Source: Nectonema munidae (lineage: Eukaryota; Nematomorpha; Nectonematoida; Nectonematidae). From it: a DNA stretch of 64,000 nucleotides. Below are positions 1 through 12,109 of this stretch, piece by piece. The notes under the pieces were generated by a model. It did no database searches. It was not told the origin of the DNA and worked only from the letters and a program-made list of their open reading frames with translations. The position numbers and the translations under genes are program-made. Within the stretch, counting starts at the first letter, position 1. Every line of letters begins with the position of its first letter. The stretch lies in assembly GCA_030549495.1 (NCBI GenBank), contig JAUIRK010000916.1:1277001-1341000 (forward strand), written 5' to 3'.

Positions 1-1300
1 TCTTATCCGATGTGTAAGAAAATAAGTAAGCATTGGATAGATGATTGTTAGCTTTAAAATGTGAAGGTCTTCGTTTCAACTACAACATCCTTTTTATTCA
101 TAGTTAAACTCATGCAATGCGCTCTGTCAAATGGAAAGACAGGCGATTCTTTTCTACTTGATAACATACTTTACTTTTACAACCAGAACGTATACAATAT
201 TACTCAACTTTAAAAAGACGAAAAAATATATATTTGCCTTCCTTTTTGTTCCTTAAATAAAATGGCGTGGAAGTAAGTTGAATTTTAAATGATGTATTAA
301 GAAAAGTTAAAAATAGAAGTAACGATGAAACTAAAGCTCTGATTTAATTGATCCAAGTTTATCCGTAATGTTTTAAGCTCTGTTTTCTATTCGTTCTAAA
401 GCATAGGATATTATAAGTTTTATTCTGCTGAAATTATATAAATAGTATAGTTTTTTTTTACAATTTTCAAGCTTGTTTTCATTTGTAGGCAAAGTACTTG
501 CCACCCTAGAAACGCCATTGCTTCTAAAAAAAGTTATTATGACTCTTAGTTGTTAATTGAGCAGGTAAACCAAAAATTCGCCAAGATTTATTCTATCGCG
601 ATTTTTTAAACATACTTTATCTAGCAATTTTAAGAAGAATGTACAATAGAAGTGTAGTTCTCTTTCTCTATCAGTAATCTCATTAAAAAATATTCATAAT
701 CATTTATTTGATTTTTTGTGTCATAAGTATAATTCAAAAGATACGATATATCAATTTTAAAGGTAGATAAAAAAACAACCAACATATTATATGCATATAT
801 TTTATACAGAAGTTCTGTTTTTATAAATAGCTAATCTTATATCATATAATTTAATTCCTTCATTCAACGATTCTTTGTATTACTTCATCTCATCTAGAAC
901 GCTTCATCTTTCCCACCATTTTAAAACTAGAATTATCAGAGTTTAGAAAGTTCATTTCATTTTAGTGCGCCTATAACAAACAGCGCACAGAATACGTCAC
1001 CTCATCAATTTTATAATGCGTGCAAAGTCTTTCCTGCGTCTGAAGGCAAATCAAATTAATAAAGCTCTCAGTGACGAATGAATTGATCTCATTGTGCGTA
1101 GAATTATGCAAAGTACTTGTGTTGTGCACGTGTATGCGTTTCCATGGGAAAGTAATAGAGAGGCGTGTGATTACATGTTTTGTTTATTTATATCCCACAT
1201 ATACAAAGGATGAAACAAATACGTTTTTTCTTCTTTTAATAAGATGATCAAACAAGGAAAAGGCAAGCACGCAAACAGCACCTTTCTACTGTCATTCAGC
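1..1300. other. Flank 3' of the ABCC gene, no gene seen
   Basis: I see no convincing coding region. Most of it is simple AT-rich sequence. A patch at about 961-1160 is richer in G+C and lower in homopolymer runs than its surroundings, but no reading frame or inverted repeat in it could be recognised. Confidence 0.5.
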
Positions 1301-1306
1301 TTTATT
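1301..1306 (-). promoter_or_regulatory. Candidate polyadenylation signal of the ABCC gene
   Basis: The plus strand reads tttatt, so the minus strand carries AATAAA about 300 bp past the stop codon of the transporter. In an AT-rich sequence this hexamer is common by chance, so the assignment rests only on position. Confidence 0.3.
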
Positions 1307-1607
1307 GTTTTCAGAAATTAATTCTTCGCATATATTTTTATAATTCAAGTTAATCGATAAAATTATTCAAAATAAAAAGAACAAATTAGTTTTTAATTAC
1401 ATATTTTAAATTATAATGAGTCAAATCGGTAAAAATGGATTTAAAAATATGGGTTTGAGTACTTGATAATTAAAATCTTTATAAGATATTTTTATGAATA
1501 AATCAAAATATTGAAGAGACAAGAGGCGGAATAAAAAGATACGAAAAATACATAACGATGTAAAATCGATAGCGTGTATGAAAGGAGAGATATGATTGAA
1601 GCGAAGT

Positions 1608-4600
1608 TTAATTGTAGGTAATACTTTTCACGCACCCATCTGCCATTTCAATGACAGTGTCAAAGAGATCAAGAGAATGGTAGCGATGAAGGATAAGGAA
1701 AATAGTTTTTTGAAGAAAACCTCTTCCAAGCAAAGCAGAGATAAAATTTTCGCGTTGTATGGTGTCAACATTAGAGGTTCCTTCATCTACGCAGATAATA
1801 GGGCATTCACTTAAAAAGGCGCGCAAAAGACAAATGATCTGCTTTTGGCCGAAGGATATGTTTTTGCCTCCTTCTTCTAAAACATGCTCCAATCCTCCCA
1901 CACTAACGAGCTGTGGATGCAGACCTGCTTTGGTGACAAAATCAATAATGTGATCACAAGAGTATAAATTCATTGGATCAACATTGCATTTAATAGTGCC
2001 TTCAAATATGAAAGGATCTTGTGGCAAAACGAAAATACATTTTCTTAATTTATTAAGAGACACCTTACTTACATCAATTCCATCAATAAAGATTCCCTCG
2101 CCTGCGACATTCTCACTTATGTCGTATAATCGAGTTAATACTGCAAATATACTTGACTTTCCCGAACCAGTTCTACCAATTATGGCCACTTTTTGACCAA
2201 GCTTAATAGAAAAATTAACAGCCTTGAGTGCATGATTGCCATCATGATATGTCAAATTAACATTTTTAAAGTAAATATAAGAATTCAAAGATGGCCAATC
2301 ACATTGATCAACTTTCGATTCCTCATCTTCGTTTATACTTTGATCAGATGCTGGTAAATTCATGTATTCGTTTAATCTTTCCACACTAACAAATTCTTTC
2401 TCAGTTTCTGTGAAAGCACTTATGAAGGAGTTTAGTTGATTAGAAAAGTTGAGAGCATAGGCAAGAGCCAAGCCGAAGTAAATCGAATCAAATGCATTCA
2501 TGGATGCCGCCTTCATCCAATGCTTTTGAAATATGGACAGTAAGATAAGGGAGCTCGTTGTGATGGAGGCTATCAACTGAAGTCGCAAACTGAGCCAGCA
2601 AGCGAGAGTTTTACTGGTAAAAGATATTTTAATGTTTTTATCGATCAAACCCAAAGCTTCAGTGAAGTAGAGTTGATTGTAGCGAAAAGCAGAAATGTAC
2701 ACTTTGCCTTTAGCAATTTCACTAAAATTTTCGTATATTGGGGAAAGGGAAATAGAATAGAGCCTTTTTAATTCTCTGGAAGACTGACGATAGAAGTTCT
2801 GAATGTGTAGATACACGGAGGTCAATGGAAGCAGCAAAAACATTAAAAAAGGCTGGGAAAAGAGCAGCATTAAAATAGTGGCAAAGCAGTCAGCGACGCT
2901 AGACAAGAGAATATTCAGTATGAATGGCAGAGAGTCATCGAGAGTGTACACGTCAGAATTGAATCTATTTATTATTCTACCAATTGGAGTCTTCAGAAAG
3001 AATGTCAGTGGAGTTGAGACGACACTGCTAAATAGTTGTGTGTGTATCCGCGTTGAAGCTTTAATTCCAGAGTACGCGAAAAGAAAGGCTCTGAACACAA
3101 CAGTGATAGAGTTGGTTAAAGACAAGAGGAGATAAACACCTATGAAATTCCCAACGTTAAGGAAAGTCTTTTTCTCGATTACACTTTTAGTGCTTTGAAA
3201 AAAACTCCAAACAGCCAACCAAATATCAATGAATATCTTGCTAAAATAAGAAAGGGATAAGAATATAATGATGGAGATAAAAAGATACACACCCATACTC
3301 TTTATATAAAGTGCGTAAATTCTGTGAGAAACCTTTCCTATTTCTTTCTTTTCAGTACACTCTAAATAGTTGCTCACATCTTTAGTTGTTTGGAAATGAT
3401 TCAACTGCTCCACATCATCTGTCTCTACATTACATTTACTTTGACGTTGAGTATCTCTAACATTCATTATATTATTTTGGTGAGAATTTACAATTTTATT
3501 TTTTTCCAAATAGTAAACAGAATGGCAGAAATGAAAAACATCTTCATCACTACTAACAACAATACGCGTTTTATCATGCAAAAATAAGAGTAGTACATTC
3601 ATCATGATACTCTTGGCAACAACTTTATCTAGTGCGGAAAAAATTTCATCAAAAATGAAAATATCGGCCTTGGAGTAGAGAGCTCTTGCTAAAGCGATTC
3701 TAACTTTTTGACCACCACTCAAAGAGAACCCGTTTGTGCCGACTTGAGTAAGATCTGAACTGCTCATTTCATCCAAATCTTTTTGCAAGCAGCATAACAT
3801 AATGACTTTATGGTAAAAACTTTCATCGAATTTGCTTTTATACACGATATTATCTCGGATACTTCCCTTAAATATCCAAGATTCTTCACTAACGTAACCG
3901 ATTTTACGCCTCAAACTAATCGGCAAGTACTTATCAGACGACAAGCAATGTAGTTCACCAAGTATAGCTAATAAAACAGAAGATTTTCCCGAAGCAGTTG
4001 GACCTGTAAGGCCTATGAATTCTTTGTTAGATAATTTTAGAGTGAACTCCATGTAACTATTAAATGTTTTGTTCATAATTTGGTAATAATCAAAAATACC
4101 CTTCTCTACAAAAAAATCAATATCTTCTTTTTGTTTATCTGTGTCTTCTTCTTCTGATAGCGTATTACGAGACTTTTCGAACAAATCAAATAAAACATGG
4201 CAAGTCGAATTTTTTTCGCACTTGGTAAGAGCAATCTCCAAAAAATGTTGTATTCTTCCATAAGAGACATAAGATTCGATCATCCCATTGAGAATCCAAG
4301 GCAGCGCGTTTAAGGGAGTAACAAGTATTTTAATTAAAGCTAAACAAGAGAAGAGTTGATGTGGTGGTAAATTCTTCCCTACTAGCAGATATAGGCCAAT
4401 CGTGAGAAAGGAGAGCACAAGGGGAGTGCATGTCCATAAGAAAACGCAAATGGCATCCAAGTACTTTTGGCCCTTTAAAGCGAGGACTTCTTTGCCTCTC
4501 AATCTCCTGATCTTTTCTATGAAAAAGCTTTCCCATGCCATCATCTTTATCGCTCGCACTCCACTGAAAACTTGCAGGAGGAGCTTGATGCGCGCGTCTT

Positions 4601-4687
4601 TGTTCCGCATGAGACTTTTGCTGTAGGTATTGATCTTATTCGCTATGCATTTATTGAATGCCACCAACAAAACACAGAAAAGTAGAC
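1608..4687 (-). CDS. ABCC-type (MRP-like) ABC transporter, exon 3 of 3: end of TMD1, NBD1, TMD2, NBD2
   Basis: This exon codes for about residues 501-1526 of a roughly 1526-residue ABC transporter that would pump conjugates or other amphipathic compounds across a membrane using ATP. It opens after a tttttatag acceptor and completes a glycine codon begun in exon 2. Visible parts in order: coupling and helix region ending in KMMAWE; NBD1 with Walker A GPTASGKS (about residue 729), signature LSGGQ (about 823) and Walker B DIFIFDE (about 842); the second membrane domain; NBD2 with Walker A GRTGSGKS (about 1338), signature ISFGQ (about 1444), Walker B IICVDE (about 1464) and H-loop histidine in ILHR (about 1501). 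Domain order and length match the long ABCC family. NBD1 reads VVSS where the family has an H-loop VTH, and its Walker B ends in Glu where ABCC proteins usually have Asp. NBD2 has ISFGQ in place of the usual LSVGQ. There is no in-frame stop, so the gene looks intact. The substrate cannot be told. Confidence 0.93.
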
Positions 4688-5149
4688 CTATAAAAAGAGA
4701 AAAAAGTCATGATAATGTGCAATAACTATAAAAGAAGGAACTCTCGCATCCAATTTTACCTTTAATTACTTGAACATTCGCGCATAAAAATGTGGTTGTG
4801 TTATACTAAAATTATTTTACATATTCCAAGCGGTCATTCCCTAAATATGTCAATAATATGGAATTTTTAATTTAGATTTCAAAAAATAAATGTGAATATT
4901 TTTTTGAGAATTATTAAAAAATAATATATTATTGTATATTTATGGAGATATTATTCAATATTTTGTGAGTATATAGAATTTAATTAGGAGATGGGAAACT
5001 TTATATAATTTTCTAAAACAATGATTATAAAAATATACACATATTGTATAAAATAATAGCATTAAATTGTTTCCAGAAATAATGGGCTACTAATTTCTGC
5101 GCATTGATAGAGATCAATGAATAATATTTAAAATAAAATGTAAAGGTAC
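4688..5149 (-). other. Intron 2 of the ABCC gene
   Basis: This 462-bp intron starts GTACC on the minus strand at 5149 and ends tttttatag at 4688. It is AT-rich with no recognised insert. Confidence 0.8.
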
Positions 5150-5339
5150 CGGGAATGAAGAAAACTCCAATCTGCAAATAAAGCAAATAGAATGAAACCG
5201 TGATTTGGAGAGGAAAACTCCATATAAAATGGAAGCCAGTGCAGAAAGAAACTATTCGTTCTGCGTCAACACCGATGAATGTGGATATTTCACCAGAAGA
5301 AAATGTCATCAAGTTCGCCATTTTTGAGCGCAATTCTAC
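5150..5339 (-). CDS. ABCC-type ABC transporter, exon 2 of 3: first transmembrane domain
   Basis: The 190-bp exon follows a tacatgaaag acceptor and ends CCCG|GTACC. It codes for about residues 438-501, including SSGEISTFIGVDAERI, the ABCC motif (T/S)xGEIxNLxxVDAxR in the loop between the first helices of TMD1, then a hydrophobic helix pair. Phase 0 at its start matches the end of exon 1, and phase 1 at its end matches exon 3, where the shared codon is glycine. An ATG lies inside the exon, but homology continues upstream of it, so it is not the start of the protein. Confidence 0.9.
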
Positions 5340-5685
5340 CTTTCATGTAAACAACAATGACATAAAGAAAAGGGGAATTAAAATACGTGAAATAAGTATA
5401 TAAAAATTTTGTTTTTAAATTTGAATTAAAATGAAATGACTTCCATTTTATAAAGTTTTATAAAGCAAAATTTTGTCTCAAACAAAGTGCTCGTTAGAGA
5501 GATTTTTGCATCATGGCTACACGTGCAGGCAGTAAATTTTCAGCCCAGATGATTAAATATAGGTAAAAGATCTATATATAGCTTATTGATAAAGAGTGAA
5601 AAGAAGGAATGATATTAAAAATAATTTCAAGTATGTTTACATATTTTTTAAATTTTAATTAATTAAATTTCAATCACTCAACACG

Positions 5686-5717
<32 letters not shown>
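5686..5717. repeat. (ATA)n microsatellite
   Basis: About ten ATA units in a row. It lies directly before a sequence starting cagaggcgtagctagc, which resembles the end of a widespread arthropod transposon type (CAGNGGCGTAG). Confidence 0.9.
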
Positions 5718-6739
5718 CAGAGGCGTAGCTAGCAATTTTATTCAAGTGGGAAAGAATTTCAGAAGGGGCAGATCATTTAAGTGTTTTATCAATTGTAAAT
5801 ACACTAACATATAATTAAATTAAAACATTTTTTTAGGAATAAAAATTTATTCTGATAAAATCAAAAAATTGAAAATACTCTTTATTGACAAATATTGAAT
5901 TGTTTGCAGACTTGTTGTTGAAAGGGTAGTTGCAAATTTATTCTTATTTTATAAAGTTACTCCCAATTTTGTGGGCTTTCAAAACTCATTTTCAAATGTA
6001 ATATTTCTAGTCAAACTATTCTCAAAGTGTCATAGAGTTTAACTTATATGTTATATTTGATAAAAGGGCTACTAAAAACAGCAATTTACACATCATACCC
6101 TTTGCAAAAAAGATAGCTTTCCCTTACCAATGTGTCATACAAATTGTGCACCGCGCTGAGATACATTTCATATGTTTCTTCTTTCATTATTATTACTCAT
6201 TGTGTATGAATAAAATATAAAGTTAGATACAAAATTTGAGTTATTTCTCAAAGGGGCAAGAATTGTTTTAGGGATAATAATAACTTAAATTTTACGTATT
6301 TAAAATTTTTTTATTATTAACAAAAAACTAAAAGTATTACAAAATTATGTGTTTGATCATTTTTGCGGGAACCGGCATAATTTTTTTGCGGGCGCGGGCA
6401 TGTTTTGTCGCGTATAACGCGGCTGCCGGTAAGGAATTTTTCTTTTTGCAGTACTCTAGTGTATACAATTTTTAAAAAATACTTTTGCCATATCTAACGT
6501 ATCTCGTACTATTTATAACGAATGATGAAACTTCGGCACCATTTCTATATATACTATCTACTAAAAGCAGATTCATCATTTTCCTAAATTATAAGTTCTG
6601 CACTTAAATAATCTTATCATCAAAAATTTTCCCAGTACAGTTGGTGTATATAAAAGCTTTTGGATGTCTGAGATAAAATGGCTACAAAACATACTAATGT
6701 TTAAATATAGTTAAAATCAAATGTTAGAATAATCATATT

Positions 6740-7036
6740 CAGAGCCCGCGCTACGTATTAAATTTGAGGCACAAGCCCCCCCCCCCAACTATTTCTCAAG
6801 CCATTTCCAAAGCTAATTTTCAAGCTCCCCTAAAAAAATTTTCATTACCCTAAAAAATATGACAAACATCTTGCATTCATGATCATTTCTTTCATGAAAA
6901 TGTAGTGTGTATAGATGTGGCTTGACAAATACATCATGTGTTTTCTTTTCGCCTTGAAGCAGATCGATCTGATAGTTCAAAAATTAGCGGCCCAATGAAG
7001 CCCTCTCCCTAAAATTTTTGCCTAGCGCGGGCACTG
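6740..7036. mobile_element. hAT-type MITE in ABCC intron 1
   Basis: The left end reads CAGAGCCCGCGCTACG and the right end, reversed, CAGTGCCCGCGCTAGG, an inverted repeat of about 16 bp with two mismatches. CAG termini fit hAT elements. The inside is non-coding and includes a run of C at about 6776-6788. An 8-bp target duplication is not clear at the flanks. Confidence 0.65.
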
Positions 7037-7264
7037 ATGGTCATAATGTTTATTATATTGAAAATATGCTGCACTCAAAAGATCGGGAAATTGTCAAGAT
7101 TAAGATAGTGGTAATTAAGCCAGAAAAATGTATAGTTAATATTCATTTAGCAAGATAGTTAGTTAAGAGCTAAGTTCTCATTGTTTTTTCTTAAAATGTT
7201 AAAATAAAATTACATCAACAATTTATCCCAGTTCTGCAATTTGTTGGCATTTTTGCCTGCATAT

Positions 7265-7394
7265 AAGTTACTTTAAAAATTATTCAAGACAAATTTACGT
7301 GTTTAATAATTTTTTAAAAGATCACTCTTGTCCACCTACACTTCTATTGGGGTCTCCAGCTTAAAACTACTCTTCCTAGTTGTTTTTTTCGGAT
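7265..7394 (+). repeat. Left inverted repeat arm of the 1.7-kb element
   Basis: It pairs with 8882-9009. Outside 7265 and 9009 the similarity stops abruptly, which sets the element's ends. Confidence 0.8.
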
Positions 7395-8881
7395 TGAAAT
7401 TTTTTTTCACCCAGAAGTTTTTTGCCCTTCGAAATTCAGTTATATAGCTGTGTATGATACGTAGAGAGATTTCAAAAATGTAAACTGTTTTCTTCTATCA
7501 TCTCATCAATCCTCTTTTATAATTCACATATTATACTTTTTGTATTATAAATCCTATCATTTTATCTGTGATTTATTTTTCAGCAAAGCTCAACAATACA
7601 CCATAACAAAAAATGAAGATCCAATCAACCATTGCACATTGTATAGCTCTCTTAGAGATCAGTAGAAGAGTTGGATATCTCTTATCATATCGTAAGTTTT
7701 ATCAAATGGGTTACTAGCTCAATAAGCAGAAGAGTGCATCACTATTTTCAGTAAAGCGAAAGATCACCTAAAGGCAAAGTGTTATTTCTTCATGGTTAAT
7801 GTATGTGGGTTTCTTTAAACATCAAGCATAAAATTGTATATCCCTACTTGGAAGGAGAGATACCACAAAACGAGGATAAACTATCTAATTTAGTATCACC
7901 TGAGAATTGCTTTGAGACATCTGTTAATAAAAAAAGAATATGAAGTAGGGGTGGGATGTTTTGTTTAAGGTCTAGACACTATTAGAGGTAAAAGCTTAAC
8001 ATTTATCATCTCGTGTAAGGGAAAAGTGCTTTCTTGAAAAAGACGTTTGCATTATTCATTTACAAAGAATAGAGATCTGCTCTTTTACTTCTAAGTCCGC
8101 TTTTACCTTTTGCTAATAACATAGACACGCTGTTTAGCTTTTTATAAACTTCTATTCTAATGTCGTTTATTTGATTTAACAAATAGAAATCAGCGTAAGT
8201 ATTAGTACTGGGAGGCAAAAAGAACCATAGTTCTTATAGGACTGTTGTTGTTAAGTAGAAAAATGATGTAGACTAGAATATAAAGGAGGATTCAACCAAG
8301 ATTCAAGAAATGCTATTGCTTTCGATACTTTATGGGACAGAGGCTACAAGTGCAAAGCACTCAGTGCAATCAAAGTGGCCTCAGTGGAAATAATATGAAG
8401 CAAAGGTTTCTAGTTTCTACTATTCAGAGCGAATTTACTATCTACTAAATAATTTCCTTACACTCTTCATATAAAGCTTAGCCTCTTAGCAAAGACACTT
8501 TTAATGATAAGTTCAGAAAGTCACGCTTCCAAAAATCAGTGAGATAAAAGAAAAGAAAGTCATTTTAGTAGGTTGTGAGAAAAAATAACGGTTATCAAAA
8601 CAAACTTGATGCAAACAAGCTGTTTTTGAAGAGCTTTCTAAAGAAAACATAAGACATTTAAAAATATCGACGTGTTTTCTAAACGCCTATACTGAACGAA
8701 CTGTCAGATCTCATTAAAAAAGTCAATTTTTTCATTCACGTTTGGACTTTCGTGCAGAGAACAGCTTTATTTTTGTAAATAAAGGGAACAATTCAATCAA
8801 GAAAAAGTATTGTAGCAACCACCTTAAGGATTTTAGAATACAGAGTATACCTATTCACTGTTGGTTGCTATATGCGCATCG

Positions 8882-9009
8882 ATCCGCAAAAAAATTGGAA
8901 GAGTAGTTTTAACCTGGAAACTCCAGTAGGAATGTAGGTGGACAAGAAAGATCTTTTAAAAAATTATGAAACACCTAAATTTGTCTTGAATAAAATTTTA
9001 AAGTAACTT
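8882..9009 (-). repeat. Right inverted repeat arm of the 1.7-kb element
   Basis: Reverse-complement partner of 7265-7394. The arms differ by scattered substitutions and short gaps, suggesting an old insertion. Confidence 0.8.
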
Positions 9010-9411
9010 TAATTCTCTAATAATATCCACTGTTTTATTTCTTCCATCTAATAATCAAAGTGAACTGGTTTTGAAAAGTAAATGCTCTAAATCGAGCGTT
9101 TGAACTTCGTAGAGAGCTTAGATTATTTACTGAGTTGAACGATATTATTATTTTTTGGAAATATAGTCTTTGTGGATTTCTTGCAAAATATCACAATCGG
9201 TTAAGGATAATCCAAGCATGTTTAAAAAATTTCATATTTTCTTGAAAAGAAGAAGATAATTTACCCAAAAATGAAATGATTCCGTATTTGAAATCCTTGA
9301 AAACACAAATGTATTCCACAGAATTTGAGGAGAAAAAAAAGAAGTTGGTGATAGATCAAAACCTCTATTACTAATGACATTAAAGATCGACTCTGTGATT
9401 TTAGATGTCCG

Positions 9412-9500
9412 TTAACCCTCGCACGATTAAAATTTTTATATACGCTAAAAGACGAAGAGAGGCCTCATCGGCCCTCGTCTAAAATTTAATTTTTACCCTT
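9412..9500 (+). mobile_element. Single piggyBac-type terminus
   Basis: TTAACCCTCGCACG at 9412 has the TTAA plus CCC start of piggyBac elements. An element end of the same type, read in the other direction, occurs at 31554 (CGAGGG|TTAA). No matching right end was found nearby, so this is probably a fragment. Confidence 0.4.
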
Positions 9501-10398
9501 TTAAGCATGTATTATGAAAAATTAGTAAAAGTAATAATCTCTGAGAAATTAAAAATTACAATGTCGGCGCAAAATTTCTGAATATTTTTTTCGAGTATGC
9601 CATAAATATGTTACAGTTGCTCAATATCATTGTGGGCGTGTGCTATTTCCCCTCAGATTAGAATCGAAGTTATAAATTACGTACGCAATAGACGCGTAAT
9701 AAATGAATATCTCTTCCTAAAATGTGATGAAAACGTTAGGGTGAAACATTTACTCATCATTGAGGCAAGTTTATATTTTCCTCATAGAGTCCGAATAGTA
9801 TTTACATAAAAGATGTTACGCAAGCTTCATCCCGCGTTTTTCAAATTGTGCTTTATCCATCGTTTCTCTTTTCTCCGTTATCGCCCTTCTTTTTTGATAG
9901 GTATCTGTTTTTTTCTCACTATGAGTACAGACTCTGAATATATATCTCTTGATGGAACCAATTATACTTCTATTGTACATATTGCCGCTGGAAGACCAAG
10001 ATCGCTGAATCAAAGAAATATATTTTCAAACCCTCCTGGTCCAAAATTAGAAGCCAGTCTCAATGTGAAAACTTTTTTTTACTTATGATTTAGTTTTAGA
10101 GATCTTTTCACAAACCACAAATTTTATCAGATAAACTATAGAAGGAAATAACTATATTTCTACTGATCTGGTTTCCTTTGCTTCATCTTTCTGCATTGAT
10201 AAACTTTTGCTTATATTGCTTGCCTCTACCAAATGGAAATAAATCACGATCAAAAAGTTTCGATAAAAAAATTGTTTTCGCAAAAAAATTCTTTTTTGTA
10301 AAAGCTGTTCTTACTAGAAATGATTTTAAATTAATATCAAGATTTTTACGATCACAAACACAACTGAACACACCCACGCGTATTACTACTTACACACA

Positions 10399-10479
10399 GA
10401 GGTACAGAGCCCAGCAGGGAGTGAATTTTTAGATCGTTCGGGGAGATGCTCTCCCCGCGGGGAACGGGCGGGTCGATAA
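10399..10479. other. GC-rich patch with a perfect hairpin
   Basis: In otherwise AT-rich DNA, 10440-10446 (GGGGAGA) pairs perfectly with 10450-10456 (TCTCCCC) across a 3-base loop, followed by a G/C-rich tail. It lies just past the exon-1 donor of the ABCC gene, with CAGAGCCCAGCAGG just upstream, so it may be the end of a CAG-type transposon rather than a host signal. Confidence 0.4.
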
Positions 10480-10515
10480 AATAAAAACAAAATATTAGAG
10501 AAAATTAAAACTTAC

Positions 10516-11826
10516 ATGATGAAGCAGAGAAAGAATCGCAGATCTGACGCACAAACCAACGTTGTTTAATTGGTAGTCGAAGTGAACAGAAAGAAAAGTG
10601 TTGACAAAATTTACACAAATCATAGTAAGAGCAGGAACAGTGTATGCTAACAAAGCTGATGATTGAGCAGAGTCCTGATTTTCCGTGGTAAGGTTTTTAA
10701 TCAAAAGAGCTAGGAGAATCGGATTAGAGAAGGAAAGGATATCGGAAAAGAGTTTAAGCAGGCCAACACTAAAAAACCAAAAACCATACATTTCAATGAA
10801 AGACTTGATAGGGTTAAACTTGATAAAAGGGATTGTATTATAACGAAAAAGTTCATCCAAAACAGCATGCGTACTTTGTTTGGGGTTTACTTTGTAAGAA
10901 AAGGATACCCGCTGCTCATCCTTCTTAATAAACGTTTCTGCACTATTCCGAATTACATGCGAAGGAGATTGCTTAGCGATGAATTTGTTAAAGACAAAGT
11001 TCGACCGCATGAATTCTGGAAAGATTGTTAGAGCCTTTTCACTAGAAATCCCAGAATTTTGTGCTGATTTTAATAAAGGATTTAGCCAAGAAAACATCAA
11101 AAATGATATTACGGTGAATTGGCCTGATCTGAAATGGCATTCTCTTTGTGAAGAAAAGGTGTGATAGGAGGGAGAACAATGAAGATCATTGCATAAAATA
11201 GAAGAGCATTCATTAGGAGGATTGGATAGATACTCGCAAATATACTTTAGTGCTTGCAAAAATAATGCTAACGCCAAAAGTACATAATATGAGAGACTGG
11301 ATATTAAAAACCCTGAATATTCAGTGCGACTATAAAATCGCATTCGCATTACAACCAGGAAAATGTGTGCTGAAACAAGAGAGAAGGAAATGAGAATAAA
11401 AAGAATAAAGTAAATGGTGAATTTATTTTTGCCAAAAAACTCATTAATATTGAAATTGAGGTAAAGAAACCAGTAGAGAAAGACAACGCTGATCGTGATG
11501 CAGTGTACCTGCCAAAAAGTATAGGAGTAGTGCCAATACGCGAGAAAACAAACTGAAAAGATGCAAATGCACACACTTAGTGTGTTGAGCAAAAGAGTCA
11601 GGAACGAAGAAACAAAGTGGCGGTGCTGATGTTCAGAGTGCATTCGGAGTGATGATTTGGAGAAGAAAGCATAGCCACAAAGAGCCATAATTATGAGCAT
11701 GATGTGAGGAAACATGACATAGGTTACACTTTTCACACATCCTCCAATCAAAATGGTATCGAGATCTTTAGCGTGTTCTATTGGTGCAAGCTCTAGCAAA
11801 CAAAACTTCTGCCAATCTGATAGCAT
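10516..11826 (-). CDS. ABCC-type ABC transporter, exon 1 of 3: TMD0, L0 linker, start of TMD1
   Basis: The exon codes for residues 1-437. Around five hydrophobic segments in the first 210 residues form a TMD0 as in the long MRPs, then a polar linker holds ISFLMFSWLNPLL, the conserved ABCC segment before TMD1. The first TMD1 helices follow and the exon ends at LLHH with a good GTAAGT donor. I chose the ATG at 11826. The frame is open for a short way upstream but holds no further ATG before a stop, so an extra 5' exon is possible but not required. Length and order agree with the ABCC family. Confidence 0.85.
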
Positions 11827-11990
11827 CAAAATGTGAAAAGGGAATAGATAATAATCTTTAGTAATATTGGATTCTTCATTCTTTACGTATATTTTACACT
11901 AAATTGTTATAATATCTTGTAAATATAATAAATATTCGCAATTGGTACCCTATTTTATATTGTTATATTAAAAAAAATTGCAAAAAATTA

Positions 11991-12105
11991 TTATATCTAT
12001 TATGCTCTAATATATTGAAGATCCAGTGGTGTAGTCAGAACTAAAAAAAAATTATATCATCTATTATGGTCTCATATACTGAAAATTCAATGGTGTAGCC
12101 AGCAA
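11991..12105 (+). repeat. Two direct repeat units before the Penelope-like element
   Basis: The units at about 11991-12041 and 12051-12105 share attatat...ctattatg(c/g)tct(a/c)atata(t/c)tgaa and the end ca(g/a)tggtgtag(t/c)cag. They sit directly upstream of the reverse-transcriptase frame, where Penelope-like elements often have repeated termini. The CAGTGGTGTAG ends also resemble DNA-transposon termini, so the origin is not settled. Confidence 0.5.
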
Positions 12106-12109
12106 CCAA

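Larger units (their letters stand above)
7265..9009. mobile_element. Non-autonomous element with long (about 130 bp) terminal inverted repeats
   Basis: The left arm at 7265-7394 and the reverse complement of 8882-9009 align along their whole length with roughly 85-90% identity by eye, both opening AAGTTACTTTAAAA and both holding TCTTGTCCACCTACA and TTAAAACTACTCTTCC. The 1.5 kb between them has no recognisable protein and no long reading frame. Long-armed, coding-free elements of this size are typical of foldback-like or other non-autonomous DNA transposons. The superfamily cannot be set because no clear target duplication was found. Confidence 0.8.
5340..10515 (-). other. Intron 1 of the ABCC gene (5.2 kb, repeat-filled)
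   Basis: The donor is CATCAT|GTAAGT at 10515 and the acceptor tacatgaaag at 5340. The intron holds an ATA microsatellite, a hAT-type MITE (6740-7036), a 1.7-kb element with long inverted repeats (7265-9009), one piggyBac-type end (9412) and a GC-rich hairpin patch (10399-10479). The stretch 9813-10088 is open on the plus strand, but its translation resembles no family known to me and has no splice context. Confidence 0.8.

Noticed and set aside
961-1160. GC-richer patch as a possible exon or promoter of a neighbour
   Set aside because: Stops in every frame, and no splice-bounded open segment could be recognised.
1596-4626. Several 60-110-codon plus-strand frames
   Set aside because: All are antisense shadows of the ABCC exon, with no family resemblance of their own.
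5025-5149. Extension of the ABCC exon-2 frame past 5150
   Set aside because: ABCC similarity stops at FFIPG, where a GT donor and a phase-matched exon 3 take over; the rest is intron.
9813-10088. 91-codon plus-strand frame in the ABCC intron
   Set aside because: Its composition is partly mixed, but there is no family resemblance, splice context or repeat partner to support a gene.
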